Shown in pieces: positions 23,490 through 31,799 of a stretch of 64,000 bases of DNA. Numbering within the stretch: position 1 is the stretch's first letter; each line of letters opens with the position of its first letter. This DNA comes from Bacillota bacterium (GTDB taxonomy: Bacteria; Bacillota; SHA-98; UBA4971): the NCBI GenBank assembly GCA_024653485.1, contig JANLFY010000008.1, forward strand, positions 62,001-126,000. Reading direction: 5' to 3'. Made by a program: the position numbers and the translations under genes. The notes under the pieces were generated by a model. It worked only from the letters and a program-made list of their open reading frames with translations, was not told the origin of the DNA and made no database searches.

Positions 23490-24443
23490 ATGACACATCG
23501 ACACGGGCTGGCGAGGACCTTCATTCTCATTGTGCCGCTCGCGCTGAGCTGTCTGCCCGTTCGCGGCGCCGAGGGAGCGTCGGCGGTGTATTCATGCGCT
23601 TGCGGGCACGACAGGGTCATCCGGGCTGAACCGCCCTATCCATTCGGTGCCGACATCGCCGGTCTCCAGGAACATCTAGCGACGCTCGGATTCGATCCGG
23701 GCCCTCTTGACGGGGTGTACGGTCCCCGAACCGCAGCGGCTGTGGCAGCTTTCCAGCAAAGCAGGGGGCTTGAGCCGGATGGAGTGCTCGGACCTCTCAC
23801 TTGGATTGCTCTGGGAAAGTCTGCAGCGTCTCCGGTCGCGCAGACGCCCGTTCCTCCTCCCCCTGGGAGAGTAGAGATAATCATAGACACGGTGGACCGA
23901 ACCCTGACCGTGCTCTCCGACGGAAAGCCGTACAGGAGGTTCCCAGTAGCGGTCGGCAAGCATTCCACTCCTTCTCCCCATGGTCAGTGGAAGGTGACAT
24001 CGAAGGGGGCATGGAGCGGTGGGTTTGGCACACGATGGATCGGCCTCAACGTGCCCTGGGGAAAGTACGGCATACACGGCACTAACAAGCCGTGGTACAT
24101 CGGGGACGCCGTGAGCGCCGGTTGCGTCAGGATGTTCAACCACGATGTGGAGACCGTCTTCGAGTGGGTCGAAATTGGGACCCCCGTAGTGATATGCGGA
24201 AATCCGTTCGGGCCCCTTCGCAGCCCCCGGCGTGAGCTGGGCCTTGGCGAACGGGGCGCCGATGTCTTGGCGGCTCAAAGGCGCCTCCGTATGCTTGGGT
24301 TCGACCCTGGACCGGAAAACGGAGTATATGACAGCCGCACGCTTGAGGCTGTGAAAGCGTTTCAAGCGTCAAGAGGTTTGAGGGCGACCGGGGTGGTCAC
24401 CTCGGATACGTACGACGCCCTTGGATTGCGCCTGTTCGAGTAA
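23490..24443 (+). CDS. L,D-transpeptidase flanked by two peptidoglycan-binding domains
   Basis: This secreted cell-wall enzyme has a signal peptide (LARTFILIVPLALSCLPVRG), a first peptidoglycan-binding domain (IAGLQEHLATLGFDPGPLDGVYGPRT), a YkuD catalytic domain, and a second binding domain (VLAAQRRLRMLGFDPGPENGVYDSRT). The catalytic residues are in HGTNKPWYIG (His) and SAGCVRM (nucleophilic Cys). L,D-transpeptidases make 3-3 cross-links or attach proteins to peptidoglycan; in spore formers such enzymes act in the vegetative wall or cortex. The two near-identical binding domains around the catalytic core look like an internal duplication. GGACAGGAGG precedes the ATG. Confidence 0.94.
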   Translation: MTHRHGLARTFILIVPLALSCLPVRGAEGASAVYSCACGHDRVIRAEPPYPFGADIAGLQEHLATLGFDPGPLDGVYGPRTAAAVAAFQQSRGLEPDGVLGPLTWIALGKSAASPVAQTPVPPPPGRVEIIIDTVDRTLTVLSDGKPYRRFPVAVGKHSTPSPHGQWKVTSKGAWSGGFGTRWIGLNVPWGKYGIHGTNKPWYIGDAVSAGCVRMFNHDVETVFEWVEIGTPVVICGNPFGPLRSPRRELGLGERGADVLAAQRRLRMLGFDPGPENGVYDSRTLEAVKAFQASRGLRATGVVTSDTYDALGLRLFE

Positions 24444-24612
24444 GCCACGGTGGAGACGCGGCGGACCGGGACGAGACTGGCCTTTACGTGAGCGAAAGCT
24501 GTCAACACACTGTGAATATGTGCATACCGCATAGAACCATCGAGTGCAGACGCGCAAAACGCGCGCATTTGGCCTGAAGTCGAGTCCCTTCGAGATTCTT
24601 CATCTCGTAGCC

Positions 24613-24639
24613 TTGAATTGCGCCCATAAATGTTATAAA
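24613..24639 (+). promoter_or_regulatory. Possible SigA promoter of the AbrB-like gene
   Basis: TTGAAT and TATAAA lie 15 bases apart in the only AT-rich patch of this intergenic region. The spacing is short, so the call is tentative. Confidence 0.35.
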
Positions 24640-24688
24640 CTGGTTATGGCAAGACATACCATATGTCTGCTTGGAAGGGGGATGGAAG

Positions 24689-24874
24689 TTGAGTCAAGTG
24701 GGGTTACGGGTGGTCACGAGTGTTCTGCCCGGTGGCACCATAGCGATACCGGAAGAGGTTCGGGTGCGACTCGGGCTCCAGCCTTTCGACGACTTGGCTT
24801 TCAGCCTGGAAAACGGGGTGATCGTCGCGTCAAAGGTCAAAGACGGTAGAACCAAGTACGACAGAGAGGAATGA
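24689..24874 (+). CDS. SpoVT/AbrB-type swapped-hairpin DNA-binding protein
   Basis: The 61-residue protein matches the AbrB swapped-hairpin fold: RVVTSVLPGGTIAIPEEVRVRLGLQPFDDL, followed by the second strand pair FSLENGVIVASKV. Such small proteins dimerise to bind DNA as transition-state regulators or serve as antitoxins. No toxin-like gene is adjacent, so a regulatory role is more likely. The TTG at 24689 is preferred because GGAAGGGGGATGG lies directly upstream; TTG 24671 and GTG 24698 are alternatives. Confidence 0.72.
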   Translation: MSQVGLRVVTSVLPGGTIAIPEEVRVRLGLQPFDDLAFSLENGVIVASKVKDGRTKYDREE

Positions 24875-25112
24875 CCCATCGGGGCAGATTGACGTGAGGG
24901 GCAGTGCTGAAGGCGAGGGGGGTGGAATCTGGCTCCTCTCGTCGCGTTTTGTGCGCTGGCTCGGGAGGAAACCACTAGCCAGCGTTGAATAGATTTCTGG
25001 ATCAGGCGCGTGGACCCGAGCACGGCATGGAGGCGCCGGGCATGAGGGGTATCGAGCTGTATCGACACGTTTCGTGGCTCCGCTTGAGTAGAGCGATTCC
25101 GGGGGAGTGAAC

Positions 25113-26516
25113 ATGGAGCAGTTCGTAGCCGTCATATTGGCCGCGGGCCTGGGGACACGGATGAAATCCCGCAGGCCCAAGGTCATGCACGAGATATGCG
25201 GCAGGCCTATGGTATCATACGTGCTTGACGCGGCCGAGTCCGCCGGAGCGGCGAGGATCGTCGTGGTGGTAGGACACGGTGCGGAACTCGTGAAGCAGGC
25301 AGTGGGGTCGCGTGGAGAGTGCGTTGTCCAGGCCGAGCAGCTCGGCACTGGCCACGCCGTCATGGTGGCTGAAACCATCCTGAGCGGCTACGACGGCCCT
25401 GTCGCAGTGATCGCCGGGGACGCGGCGTTCCTCAGTGGGCAAGACCTTGCCGCCCTTGTCGAGGGACATGTGCAGAGCGGTGCGTCTGCGACCGTCCTGT
25501 CCGCGGTCCTGGACGACCCCGAGGGATACGGTCGGATCGTACGGAACGCGCAAGGCAACATAGTCAAGATCGTCGAGGAGAGAGACGCCTCTCCCGAAGA
25601 GGCGGCGCTGACCGAGGTCAATAGCTCTATATACTGTTTTTCTGCCCAGGACCTCTTCAGCTCCCTTCGGGAAGTGGCTCCCGACAACGCTCAGAGAGAA
25701 TACTACCTTACAGACGTGATAGGCATCATGCTCCGAAAGGGCCTTCGCGTTCAGGTGGTGAGGGCCCGCGATCCGTTATCGGCGCGGGGCATTAACACCC
25801 GCGTCCAACTGGCTGAGGCGGAGCGCATCTTCCGTGACAGGGTCCGGGAGCGTCTCATGCTGTCGGGCGTGACCATGATCGATCCGCAGTCGACGTTTGT
25901 GGACGCCGATGTCGCCGTGGGGCGGGATACCATCATTCTTCCGTTCACGTTCCTGGTGGGCAAGACGTCCATCGGCGAAGGATGCACAATCGGTCCGTTC
26001 GTCCGGATAGTAGACTCCCAAGTGGCAGATGGGGCATCAGTATCAAACGCCGTGGTGCTCGAGTCCGTCATCGGGCCCGAGGCAACGGTGGGACCGTACA
26101 GCTACCTCCGTCCGGGGACCGTCTTGGCGGAAAGGGCGAAGGTCGGGACGTTCGTGGAAGTCAAGAAGTCTACGATAGGGAAAGGAAGCAAAGTGCCTCA
26201 CCAGACGTACCTGGGTGACGCAACCGTCGGCGACGGGGTCAACATCGGAGCCGGGACGATCACGTGCAACTACGACGGTTGGCAAAAGCATCCCACGATG
26301 ATCGAGGACGGGGTGTTCATCGGCAGCAACTCAAACCTCGTGGCTCCTGTAAGGATCGGGAAAGGCGCGTACGTTGCTGCGGGGTCCACTATCACACGGG
26401 ATGTGCCTGAAGGCGCGCTAGGAATCGCACGAGGCTATCAGAAGGAGATCCCGGGTTGGGTACAGAGGCGCCTTGAACGTCGGAACGACGCTGAGGGGCA
26501 CGGCGGGAAAGGCTGA
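25113..26516 (+). CDS. glmU: Bifunctional GlmU (GlcN-1-P acetyltransferase / UDP-GlcNAc pyrophosphorylase)
   Basis: GlmU makes UDP-N-acetylglucosamine for peptidoglycan. The N-terminal uridylyltransferase has VILAAGLGTRMKSRRPKVMHEICGRP and AVIAGDAAFL; the C-terminal left-handed beta-helix has hexapeptide repeats and the acetyltransferase signature HQTYLGDATVGDGVNIGAGTITCNYDG. At 467 aa it is full length. The ATG at 25113 is five bases after GGGGGAG; a GTG two codons earlier would sit too close. The 238 bp upstream of it hold no gene I can support. The prs gene follows after 37 bases. Confidence 0.97.
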   Translation: MEQFVAVILAAGLGTRMKSRRPKVMHEICGRPMVSYVLDAAESAGAARIVVVVGHGAELVKQAVGSRGECVVQAEQLGTGHAVMVAETILSGYDGPVAVIAGDAAFLSGQDLAALVEGHVQSGASATVLSAVLDDPEGYGRIVRNAQGNIVKIVEERDASPEEAALTEVNSSIYCFSAQDLFSSLREVAPDNAQREYYLTDVIGIMLRKGLRVQVVRARDPLSARGINTRVQLAEAERIFRDRVRERLMLSGVTMIDPQSTFVDADVAVGRDTIILPFTFLVGKTSIGEGCTIGPFVRIVDSQVADGASVSNAVVLESVIGPEATVGPYSYLRPGTVLAERAKVGTFVEVKKSTIGKGSKVPHQTYLGDATVGDGVNIGAGTITCNYDGWQKHPTMIEDGVFIGSNSNLVAPVRIGKGAYVAAGSTITRDVPEGALGIARGYQKEIPGWVQRRLERRNDAEGHGGKG

Positions 26517-26553
26517 GACGGGCCCTGCAGCAAAGAGTCGGGAGGCTTACGTG

Positions 26554-27528
26554 ATGAGTGACGCTGGTGGAATCCACATGATGCTGCCGTCCTACAAGAA
26601 GATGAAGGTTTTCACGGGGCGCGCTCATCCCGCCCTCGCGGAGGCGATAGCTGCCCATCTCGGTGTCGGCCTTGCCGCGATGAAGGTGGACAGGTTCCGC
26701 GACGGCGAGATACGAGTCGCCATTGAAGAGAGCGTGCGCGGCACCGATGTCTTCGTGATACAGCCTACGTGCCCGCCGGTCAACGAGAACCTCATGGAGC
26801 TCCTCATAATCATAGACGCGATGCGTCGCGCCTCCGCCAAGACGGTCACGGCCGTGATCCCGTATTACGGCTACGCGAGGCAGGACAGAAAGACAAAGGC
26901 CCGCGATCCCATAACGGCGAAGCTGGTGGCAAACCTGCTGGTGACGGCGGGGTGCGACAGAATGGTGACGGTAGATCTGCATGCCGGGCAGGTTCAGGGT
27001 TTCTTCGACATTCCGGTGGACCCGCTCCTGGCCATGCCGATCCTGGCCAGGTACATCCAAGAGGCCGGCCTTGCCGACTGCGTAGTGGCCTCACCCGACA
27101 TCGGAGGGGTTGCAAGGGCCCGAGCCATGGCCGGGAAGCTCCACGCGGACCTCGTGGTCATAGACAAGAGGCGGCCTGAGCCAAACGTATCCGAGGTAAT
27201 GAACATCATCGGTGATGTGGACGGAAGAAACGTCATCCTCGTCGATGACATCATAGATACTGGCGGCACGATAGTGCAGGCGGCCGACGCGCTGTACGAG
27301 GCAGGGGCTCGAGAGGTATACGCCGCATGCACTCACGCGCTTTTCTCGGGACAGGCTAGAGACGTTTTGACCGGGTCGAGCATCAGGAAGACGATAGTCA
27401 CCGACACGATACCCATCGACCAGGACAGGCGCCCGGAGAGGACTGAGGTGCTATCGGTGGCGCCTCTCCTGGCCGAGGCCATTCGAAGGATATACGAGGA
27501 GCTTTCAGTGTCCACCCTCTTCGATTGA
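26554..27528 (+). CDS. prs: Ribose-phosphate pyrophosphokinase
   Basis: The enzyme makes PRPP from ribose 5-phosphate and ATP for nucleotide, histidine and tryptophan synthesis. Diagnostic segments are FRDGEIRVAIEESVRG, VIPYYGYARQDRK, the metal-binding VTVDLHAGQVQGFF and the PRPP loop VILVDDIIDTGGTI. The ATG at 26554 follows GGGAGG; the in-frame extension to 26473 overlaps glmU and is not family-like. Its order after glmU matches Bacillus and clostridia. Confidence 0.97.
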   Translation: MSDAGGIHMMLPSYKKMKVFTGRAHPALAEAIAAHLGVGLAAMKVDRFRDGEIRVAIEESVRGTDVFVIQPTCPPVNENLMELLIIIDAMRRASAKTVTAVIPYYGYARQDRKTKARDPITAKLVANLLVTAGCDRMVTVDLHAGQVQGFFDIPVDPLLAMPILARYIQEAGLADCVVASPDIGGVARARAMAGKLHADLVVIDKRRPEPNVSEVMNIIGDVDGRNVILVDDIIDTGGTIVQAADALYEAGAREVYAACTHALFSGQARDVLTGSSIRKTIVTDTIPIDQDRRPERTEVLSVAPLLAEAIRRIYEELSVSTLFD

Positions 27529-27594
27529 GCGGGACGGATGGACAGAAGGGCGTGCCATGGGGAGACTTGTCGTCAGCAGCGGGCTCTGGACTAT

Positions 27595-27624
27595 GAGAGT
27601 TCCAGTGAGGAGAGTTCCAGTGAG
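27595..27624 (+). repeat. 15-bp tandem duplication upstream of the L25 gene
   Basis: GAGAGTTCCAGTGAG occurs twice in direct tandem in the prs-L25 intergenic region. No function is apparent. Confidence 0.6.
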
Positions 27625-27735
27625 GCAAAGGAGAGTAATAGTCGAGGAAAGCCTGGGAGAGAGTACCGACAGAGCATGGGGTTGTGTCCGGAGTTCGACG
27701 AGACCGCAACGAACGTTGGAAGGAGCGGTTGTAAT

Positions 27736-28389
27736 ATGAAAGAGATAGTCGTCAATGCACGGCCAAGAGAGAGAACCGGCAAAGGATACGCGCGCAAGGC
27801 GCGGGTCGTGGGCGAAGTGCCCGCCGTGGTATATGGAAAGGGCTCAGGGTCCACCTCCATCAGCCTTGATGAAAGGGAGTTTTACAGGGCGGTTCAAGCC
27901 GGACTCGGCGCCGGCAAGCTAGTGAAGCTGGTCATCAATGGTGCAGGGAACGGCAGAGTTGAGAAGACTGCTCTTCTGAAGGAAGTTCAACGAGATTTCG
28001 TGAGAGGCGACGTCATCCACGTCGACTTCCAGGAGGTTTCCCTGACGGAGGCCATTACCGCCACCATTCCGGTGGTCTTGGTAGGAGAGGAAAGGCGTCC
28101 GAACGACGGTGGGGTAATAGAGCACCTGCTTTGGGAGATCCAGATTCACGCATTACCTGCCGATATGCCCGAGAGAGTAGAGGTGGATGTCTCCGGGCTG
28201 CGGATAGGCGATTCTGTCAAGGTGGCCGATCTCAGGCTGCCCAAGGGCGTACGGACGCTGAGCCACGCAGACGAGAGCGTGGTAACGGTGGCGGCGCCAG
28301 CGCGAGGAGCGGAGGAGAAGAGGCCCGCGGCTGAAACGGGCGAGGCTGGTGGGGCCGGAGAGGCCAAGACTGCCGGCGAGGCAAGCTGA
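27736..28389 (+). CDS. rplY: Ribosomal protein L25, general stress protein Ctc type
   Basis: The protein binds 5S rRNA in the large ribosomal subunit. The N-terminal L25 domain has ARPRERTGKGYARKARVVGEVPAVVYGKG, and the C-terminal TL5-like beta domain includes HVDFQEVSLTEAITATIPV and RVEVDVSGLRIGDSVKV. A Glu/Ala/Gly-rich acidic tail of about 30 residues follows. The ATG at 27736 has GGAAGGAGCGG upstream; the longer frame across the intergenic repeats is rejected. The order prs, ctc, pth is the standard Bacillota arrangement. Confidence 0.95.
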   Translation: MKEIVVNARPRERTGKGYARKARVVGEVPAVVYGKGSGSTSISLDEREFYRAVQAGLGAGKLVKLVINGAGNGRVEKTALLKEVQRDFVRGDVIHVDFQEVSLTEAITATIPVVLVGEERRPNDGGVIEHLLWEIQIHALPADMPERVEVDVSGLRIGDSVKVADLRLPKGVRTLSHADESVVTVAAPARGAEEKRPAAETGEAGGAGEAKTAGEAS

Positions 28390-28412
28390 CGAGGAGAAGG
28401 CGGATTACGCTC

Positions 28413-28973
28413 GTGAAACTCATCGTCGGGCTCGGCAACCCGGGCAGCCAGTATGAAGGATCCAGGCACAACGTGGGTTTCCTGGTCGTCGATTTCCTCG
28501 CGAAGAGGCACGGTATCAGGGTCGCGCAGAGGAGATTCCACGCGCTCCTGGGGCAGGGAGAGATCCGCGGGGAACAGGTGATCGTCGCCAAACCCATCAC
28601 TTACATGAATCGCAGTGGGTATGCAGTTCGTGCAATCGCAGACTGGTACGGGGCGGCGCCTTCCGAGATCTTAGTGATTGTGGATGACATGGCACTCGAA
28701 CCCGGACGCATACGCATGCGTCCCAAGGGGAGCGACGGAGGCCACAAGGGTTTGAGATCCATAATCTCTCTTCTGGGCTGCCAGGACTTTCCGCGGCTGA
28801 GGGTGGGCATCGGAAGACCGGGACCTTCCGAAGACGCTGCGGGTTACGTGCTCGGCTGGTTTACACGTGAAGAGCTTGCCGTGATGCTGGAGGCGTTCGA
28901 CCGCGCTGCGGATGCGGTGGAGGCTTGGATCGCCTCCGGCGTCGACGAAGCCATGAACATGTTCAATGGATGA
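28413..28973 (+). CDS. pth: Peptidyl-tRNA hydrolase
   Basis: Pth releases tRNA from peptidyl-tRNA that has dropped off the ribosome. The protein carries LIVGLGNPGSQYEGSRHNVGF with the catalytic histidine, KPITYMNRSG, the DDMALEPGRIRMRPKGSDGGHKGLRSI signature and RVGIGRP. It is 186 aa, full length. The start is GTG with GAGGAGAAGG upstream, 23 bases after the L25 stop. Confidence 0.97.
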   Translation: MKLIVGLGNPGSQYEGSRHNVGFLVVDFLAKRHGIRVAQRRFHALLGQGEIRGEQVIVAKPITYMNRSGYAVRAIADWYGAAPSEILVIVDDMALEPGRIRMRPKGSDGGHKGLRSIISLLGCQDFPRLRVGIGRPGPSEDAAGYVLGWFTREELAVMLEAFDRAADAVEAWIASGVDEAMNMFNG

Positions 28974-29126
28974 CGTTTCCCGCCTTCCGACGTCTTGAGA
29001 TCCAGCAAGATCCTAGCTACGACGTGTCCTCTCCGCAAGCAGGAATGAAAAGCTCTACCTCGAAATGTACAGTTGACGCGCCATGGGGGAGGTTCGCTTC
29101 CAAATTCTCATACGGAGGTGGATGCG

Positions 29127-30764
29127 ATGAATTCTCTGCTGGTTATGGTGGTGACCTTCCTCCTGTACATAGTCGCCTACAACCTCTATGGTAAGAAGCT
29201 CGGGCACAAGCTGTTCGAGCTAGCCGCCAAGAACGTGACTCCGGCGGAGGAGATCAACGACCGGGTAGACTACGTGCCGACGAACAGAATCATACTCACG
29301 GGTCACCATTTTACTTCGATTGCAGGAACCGGTCCCATCGTAGGCCCGGTTCTCGGTGTCATATGGGGCTGGGTTCCTGCGCTGCTCTGGGTTGTGCTGG
29401 GGTCCATCTTTGCGGGCGCGGTTCACGACCTCGGCGCTCTCGTCGTATCCATGAGGCAACGAGGCAAGTCAATAGGTGACATAACGGGGTCCATCGTGAA
29501 TCCTCGCGCGCGGACGCTGTTCTTTGCGATCATATTCTTCTGTCTCTGGATAGTCATAGCCATCTTCGCGATTCTCATGGCCAACCTTTTTGCGACCTAC
29601 CCGGAGTCAGCGTTCCCGATCTGGGTTGAGATCCCTATAGCCATGGGGCTTTCATGGTATCTGTTCAATAGGAAGGGCAGCCTCCTCGTGGGCTCAATTG
29701 TGGCGATAGCGTTGATGTACCTCACCATCTGGATAGGGCTCTTCATCCCGATAAGCCTCAGCAAAGCGGCATGGCTCGTCATCATCATGGTGTATATCTA
29801 CTTCGCCGCCACACTTCCTGTCCACCGCCTACTGCAGCCGCGAGACTACATCAACGCTCTCGAGCTCGGAGTCGCCATGGTTCTGCTCATTCTCGGAATA
29901 GTCATCGCGCCCAAGCCTATCGTTGCTCCTGCCGTGATCACCTCGCCGGCTGGAGCCCCTCCGATGTTACCGTTCTTGTTCATAACGATAGCGTGCGGCG
30001 CCATCTCAGGGTTCCACAGCCTGGTCTCGAGCGGAACTAGCTCCAAGCAGATCGACAAGGAGCCCAATGCGGTCACGGTAGGTTATGGAGGGATGATGCT
30101 CGAGGCCGCGCTCGCGACCCTGGTTATCCTGGCCGTCACCACGGGAGTCTCCAGGGAGACCTGGCTCGCTACGTACGCGAATTACGCGAAGGTCCCAACG
30201 CTTCCAACGTTTGCCGAGGGCGGCGCGCGGATAGTTGCGGCGCTTGGGATCCCGAAGGCGCTTTCCCTCAACATCCTGGCGGTGTTCATGATCAGCTTCG
30301 CCGGCACGACCATTGACACGGCCACGCGCTTGCAGCGGTACGTGATCTCGGAGTTCGGAGACGCCGCCGGCCAGAAGTGGCTCACGAATAGGTATGTAGC
30401 CACGCTCATCGCCGTGGTAACCGCGTATCTCCTCGCCTTCAGAGGAAGCGCCAACGTTATCTGGCCTCTGTTCGGAGCTACGAACCAGCTCCTAGCAGGG
30501 CTGGCGCTCCTGGTAGTAACGGTGTACGTGGCGAAGCAGAAGAAGCCGCTGATCTACACGGCGGCCCCGATGGTCTTCATGATCGTGATTACCACGTGGG
30601 GAATGATCGGCAATCTGAGGAACTACCTGGCCGCAGGCAACTGGCTTCTCTCGGTCATTGACGCTATAGTCCTTCTCCTCGAGGTGTGGCTGATCATCGA
30701 GGCATGGACGGTCATGACCAAGATCACGCGCGGCGAAATACCACACGAGGCAGCGAAGGCGTAG
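29127..30764 (+). CDS. cstA: Carbon starvation protein A family transporter
   Basis: This polytopic inner-membrane protein belongs to the CstA family, whose characterised members import pyruvate or peptides. It has more than a dozen hydrophobic helices. Recognisable motifs are LTGHHFTSIAGTGPIVGPVLGVIWGW, GAVHDLGALVVSMRQRGKSIG, the GFHSLVSSGTSSKQI loop and LFGATNQLLAGLALLVVTVY. The ATG at 29127 follows ACGGAGGTGG. At 545 aa it is in the shorter group of the family. No two-component pyruvate sensor is adjacent. Confidence 0.94.
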   Translation: MNSLLVMVVTFLLYIVAYNLYGKKLGHKLFELAAKNVTPAEEINDRVDYVPTNRIILTGHHFTSIAGTGPIVGPVLGVIWGWVPALLWVVLGSIFAGAVHDLGALVVSMRQRGKSIGDITGSIVNPRARTLFFAIIFFCLWIVIAIFAILMANLFATYPESAFPIWVEIPIAMGLSWYLFNRKGSLLVGSIVAIALMYLTIWIGLFIPISLSKAAWLVIIMVYIYFAATLPVHRLLQPRDYINALELGVAMVLLILGIVIAPKPIVAPAVITSPAGAPPMLPFLFITIACGAISGFHSLVSSGTSSKQIDKEPNAVTVGYGGMMLEAALATLVILAVTTGVSRETWLATYANYAKVPTLPTFAEGGARIVAALGIPKALSLNILAVFMISFAGTTIDTATRLQRYVISEFGDAAGQKWLTNRYVATLIAVVTAYLLAFRGSANVIWPLFGATNQLLAGLALLVVTVYVAKQKKPLIYTAAPMVFMIVITTWGMIGNLRNYLAAGNWLLSVIDAIVLLLEVWLIIEAWTVMTKITRGEIPHEAAKA

Positions 30765-30905
30765 TCACAATCCGCAGACGTGGATCCCTCCATGGCGCGT
30801 GTTCCACGTGCGACAGGCTGAACACAGATAGAACATAGAGCCCAAGAAATCACGCAGGTCTCAGTAGGGACAATTCGACGAAAGCAAGGCGCTCGAAAGA
30901 GGTGT

Positions 30906-30952
30906 GGACGGACCAGGAGCAGGGGCTTATGCCCCTATCTCCTGGTCCGTCC
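30906..30952 (-). terminator. Long hairpin terminator overlapping the SASP 3' end
   Basis: Outer arms 30906-30919 and 30939-30952 and inner arms 30921-30926 and 30931-30936 are exact complements around a TTAT loop. The minus-strand SASP stop codon lies inside the stem, and the bases after it on that strand are CTCTTT. The hairpin can also face the end of the cstA transcript. Confidence 0.8.
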
Positions 30953-31129
30953 GGCCAAGAGCTCCTCGGCCTTCTGGATGAGGCCCCGGACTATCAGTCC
31001 GGCTTCCCTCGTGGTGATGTTGCTGTAGTCGTACACACCATTGTCGACGTTTATCTTGTCAGCGAAGCCGAGCTCCCGCGCGATCTCGTACTTCACCTCG
31101 TCCGAGACAATGCTGCGGTTTCGACCCAT
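30935..31129 (-). CDS. Minor alpha/beta-type small acid-soluble spore protein (SspF-like)
   Basis: The 64-residue protein is a spore DNA-binding SASP closest in layout to SspF. It has VKYEIARELGFADKIN (GPR-site region) and TTREAGLIVRGLIQKAEELL as the second DNA-binding motif. Unlike the two SASPs near 4.3-5.3 kb it has no cysteine and no tail. GGAGGTGGAG precedes the ATG. An AATACTA element (plus-strand coordinates 31147-31153) resembles a SigG -10, though its -35 is poor. A strong terminator overlaps its last codons, so it is monocistronic. Confidence 0.88.
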   Translation of the reverse strand: MGRNRSIVSDEVKYEIARELGFADKINVDNGVYDYSNITTREAGLIVRGLIQKAEELLAGRTRR

Positions 31130-31146
31130 GGCTCCACCTCCGCGAC

Positions 31147-31153
31147 TAGTATT
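31147..31153 (-). promoter_or_regulatory. SigG-like -10 element of the SspF-like gene
   Basis: On the minus strand AATACTA differs by one base from the forespore -10 core CATACTA and lies 18 bases before the ATG. The -35 region (near GACTCGA) matches poorly. Confidence 0.3.
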
Positions 31154-31270
31154 CCCCGGACCCTCTTTTTCGAGTCGCCTGAGCGCTGAGGCCGCGAACG
31201 ACGCCCTCAGCGGGACGAAAGAAATACATGATGCTGAGCAAATTTTGCCCGCCCTTCACCGGCCGCCTTC

Positions 31271-31310
31271 CGCGCTTCCAGCGCGCATCCTCACACAACG
31301 CGCTTTGTGT
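31271..31310 (+). promoter_or_regulatory. Two dyads upstream of the flagellar Sigma-54-like promoter
   Basis: CGCGCT-TCC-AGCGCG (31271-31285) and ACACAA-N6-TTGTGT (31293-31310) are perfect dyads. They are centred about 81 and 57 bases before the predicted transcription start. They could be binding sites for an enhancer-binding activator; that is inference. Confidence 0.4.
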
Positions 31311-31332
31311 CGAACGCTGTCCCATTTCCAGT

Positions 31333-31348
31333 TGGCACCATATTTGCT
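31333..31348 (+). promoter_or_regulatory. Sigma-54 (-24/-12) type promoter of the flagellar locus
   Basis: TGGCAC, five bases, then TTGCT matches the Sigma-54 consensus TGGCAC-N5-TTGCW exactly, with the obligatory GG and GC ten bases apart. It lies on the coding strand 92 bases before the flgB start. The predicted start point is near 31359. No convincing SigA or SigD promoter competes with it here. Confidence 0.65.
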
Positions 31349-31439
31349 AAGCTTACAGGTGAGTCTCTGTCTCTCCGTACGCTGTTAACCGCGAACACGC
31401 CGAAGATGTCGAAGATGTCGAAGACGGAGGGGTGTCGTG

Positions 31440-31796
31440 ATGCCTGTTCTCGGAGATCAGACGATTGTCGCCTTGTCGAAAGTGCTGGATGCGCTGTCGC
31501 TCCGGCACGAAGTCACGGCTGACAACATCGCCAACGTCAATACCCCTGGCTTCAAGGCAAGGCGTGTCTTGTTTGAGGACCAGCTCAAGGCGGCGATCTC
31601 CCGTGGTGACCCGGGATCTTGGCAGCCCACCATTGAGGAGGACCATCTCTCGGTGAGGCGCGACGGGAACAGCGTCGACATAGATCTCGAGATGGCGTGC
31701 CTGGCAGAAACCACGATGATGTACAGCGCCATGTCTCGTCTCGTATCAGATCGTTTCAGCCTGCTAAAGTACGTCATCAGCGAGGGGAGGCGATGA
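31440..31796 (+). CDS. flgB: Flagellar basal-body rod protein FlgB
   Basis: FlgB is a proximal rod subunit, exported by the flagellar secretion system. The N-terminal rod/hook motif is LSLRHEVTADNIANVNTPGFKARRV, and the C-terminal helix ends SRLVSDRFSLLKYVI, both needed for coiled-coil assembly. It is 118 aa, normal length. The ATG at 31440 has GGAGGGG upstream; a GTG one codon before is possible. It is the first gene of the flagellar locus, with a short 9-bp repeat (CGAAGATGT) in its leader. Confidence 0.95.
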   Translation: MPVLGDQTIVALSKVLDALSLRHEVTADNIANVNTPGFKARRVLFEDQLKAAISRGDPGSWQPTIEEDHLSVRRDGNSVDIDLEMACLAETTMMYSAMSRLVSDRFSLLKYVISEGRR

Positions 31797-31799
31797 CGC

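Noticed and set aside
24874-25112. Riboswitch or glmS-like ribozyme upstream of glmU
   Set aside because: I could not find a conserved core or a convincing set of paired helices; the region only shows the glmU ribosome site.
31321-31365. SigA promoter TTTCCA-17-TAAGCT before flgB
   Set aside because: Both hexamers match poorly, while the overlapping Sigma-54-type element matches every fixed position.
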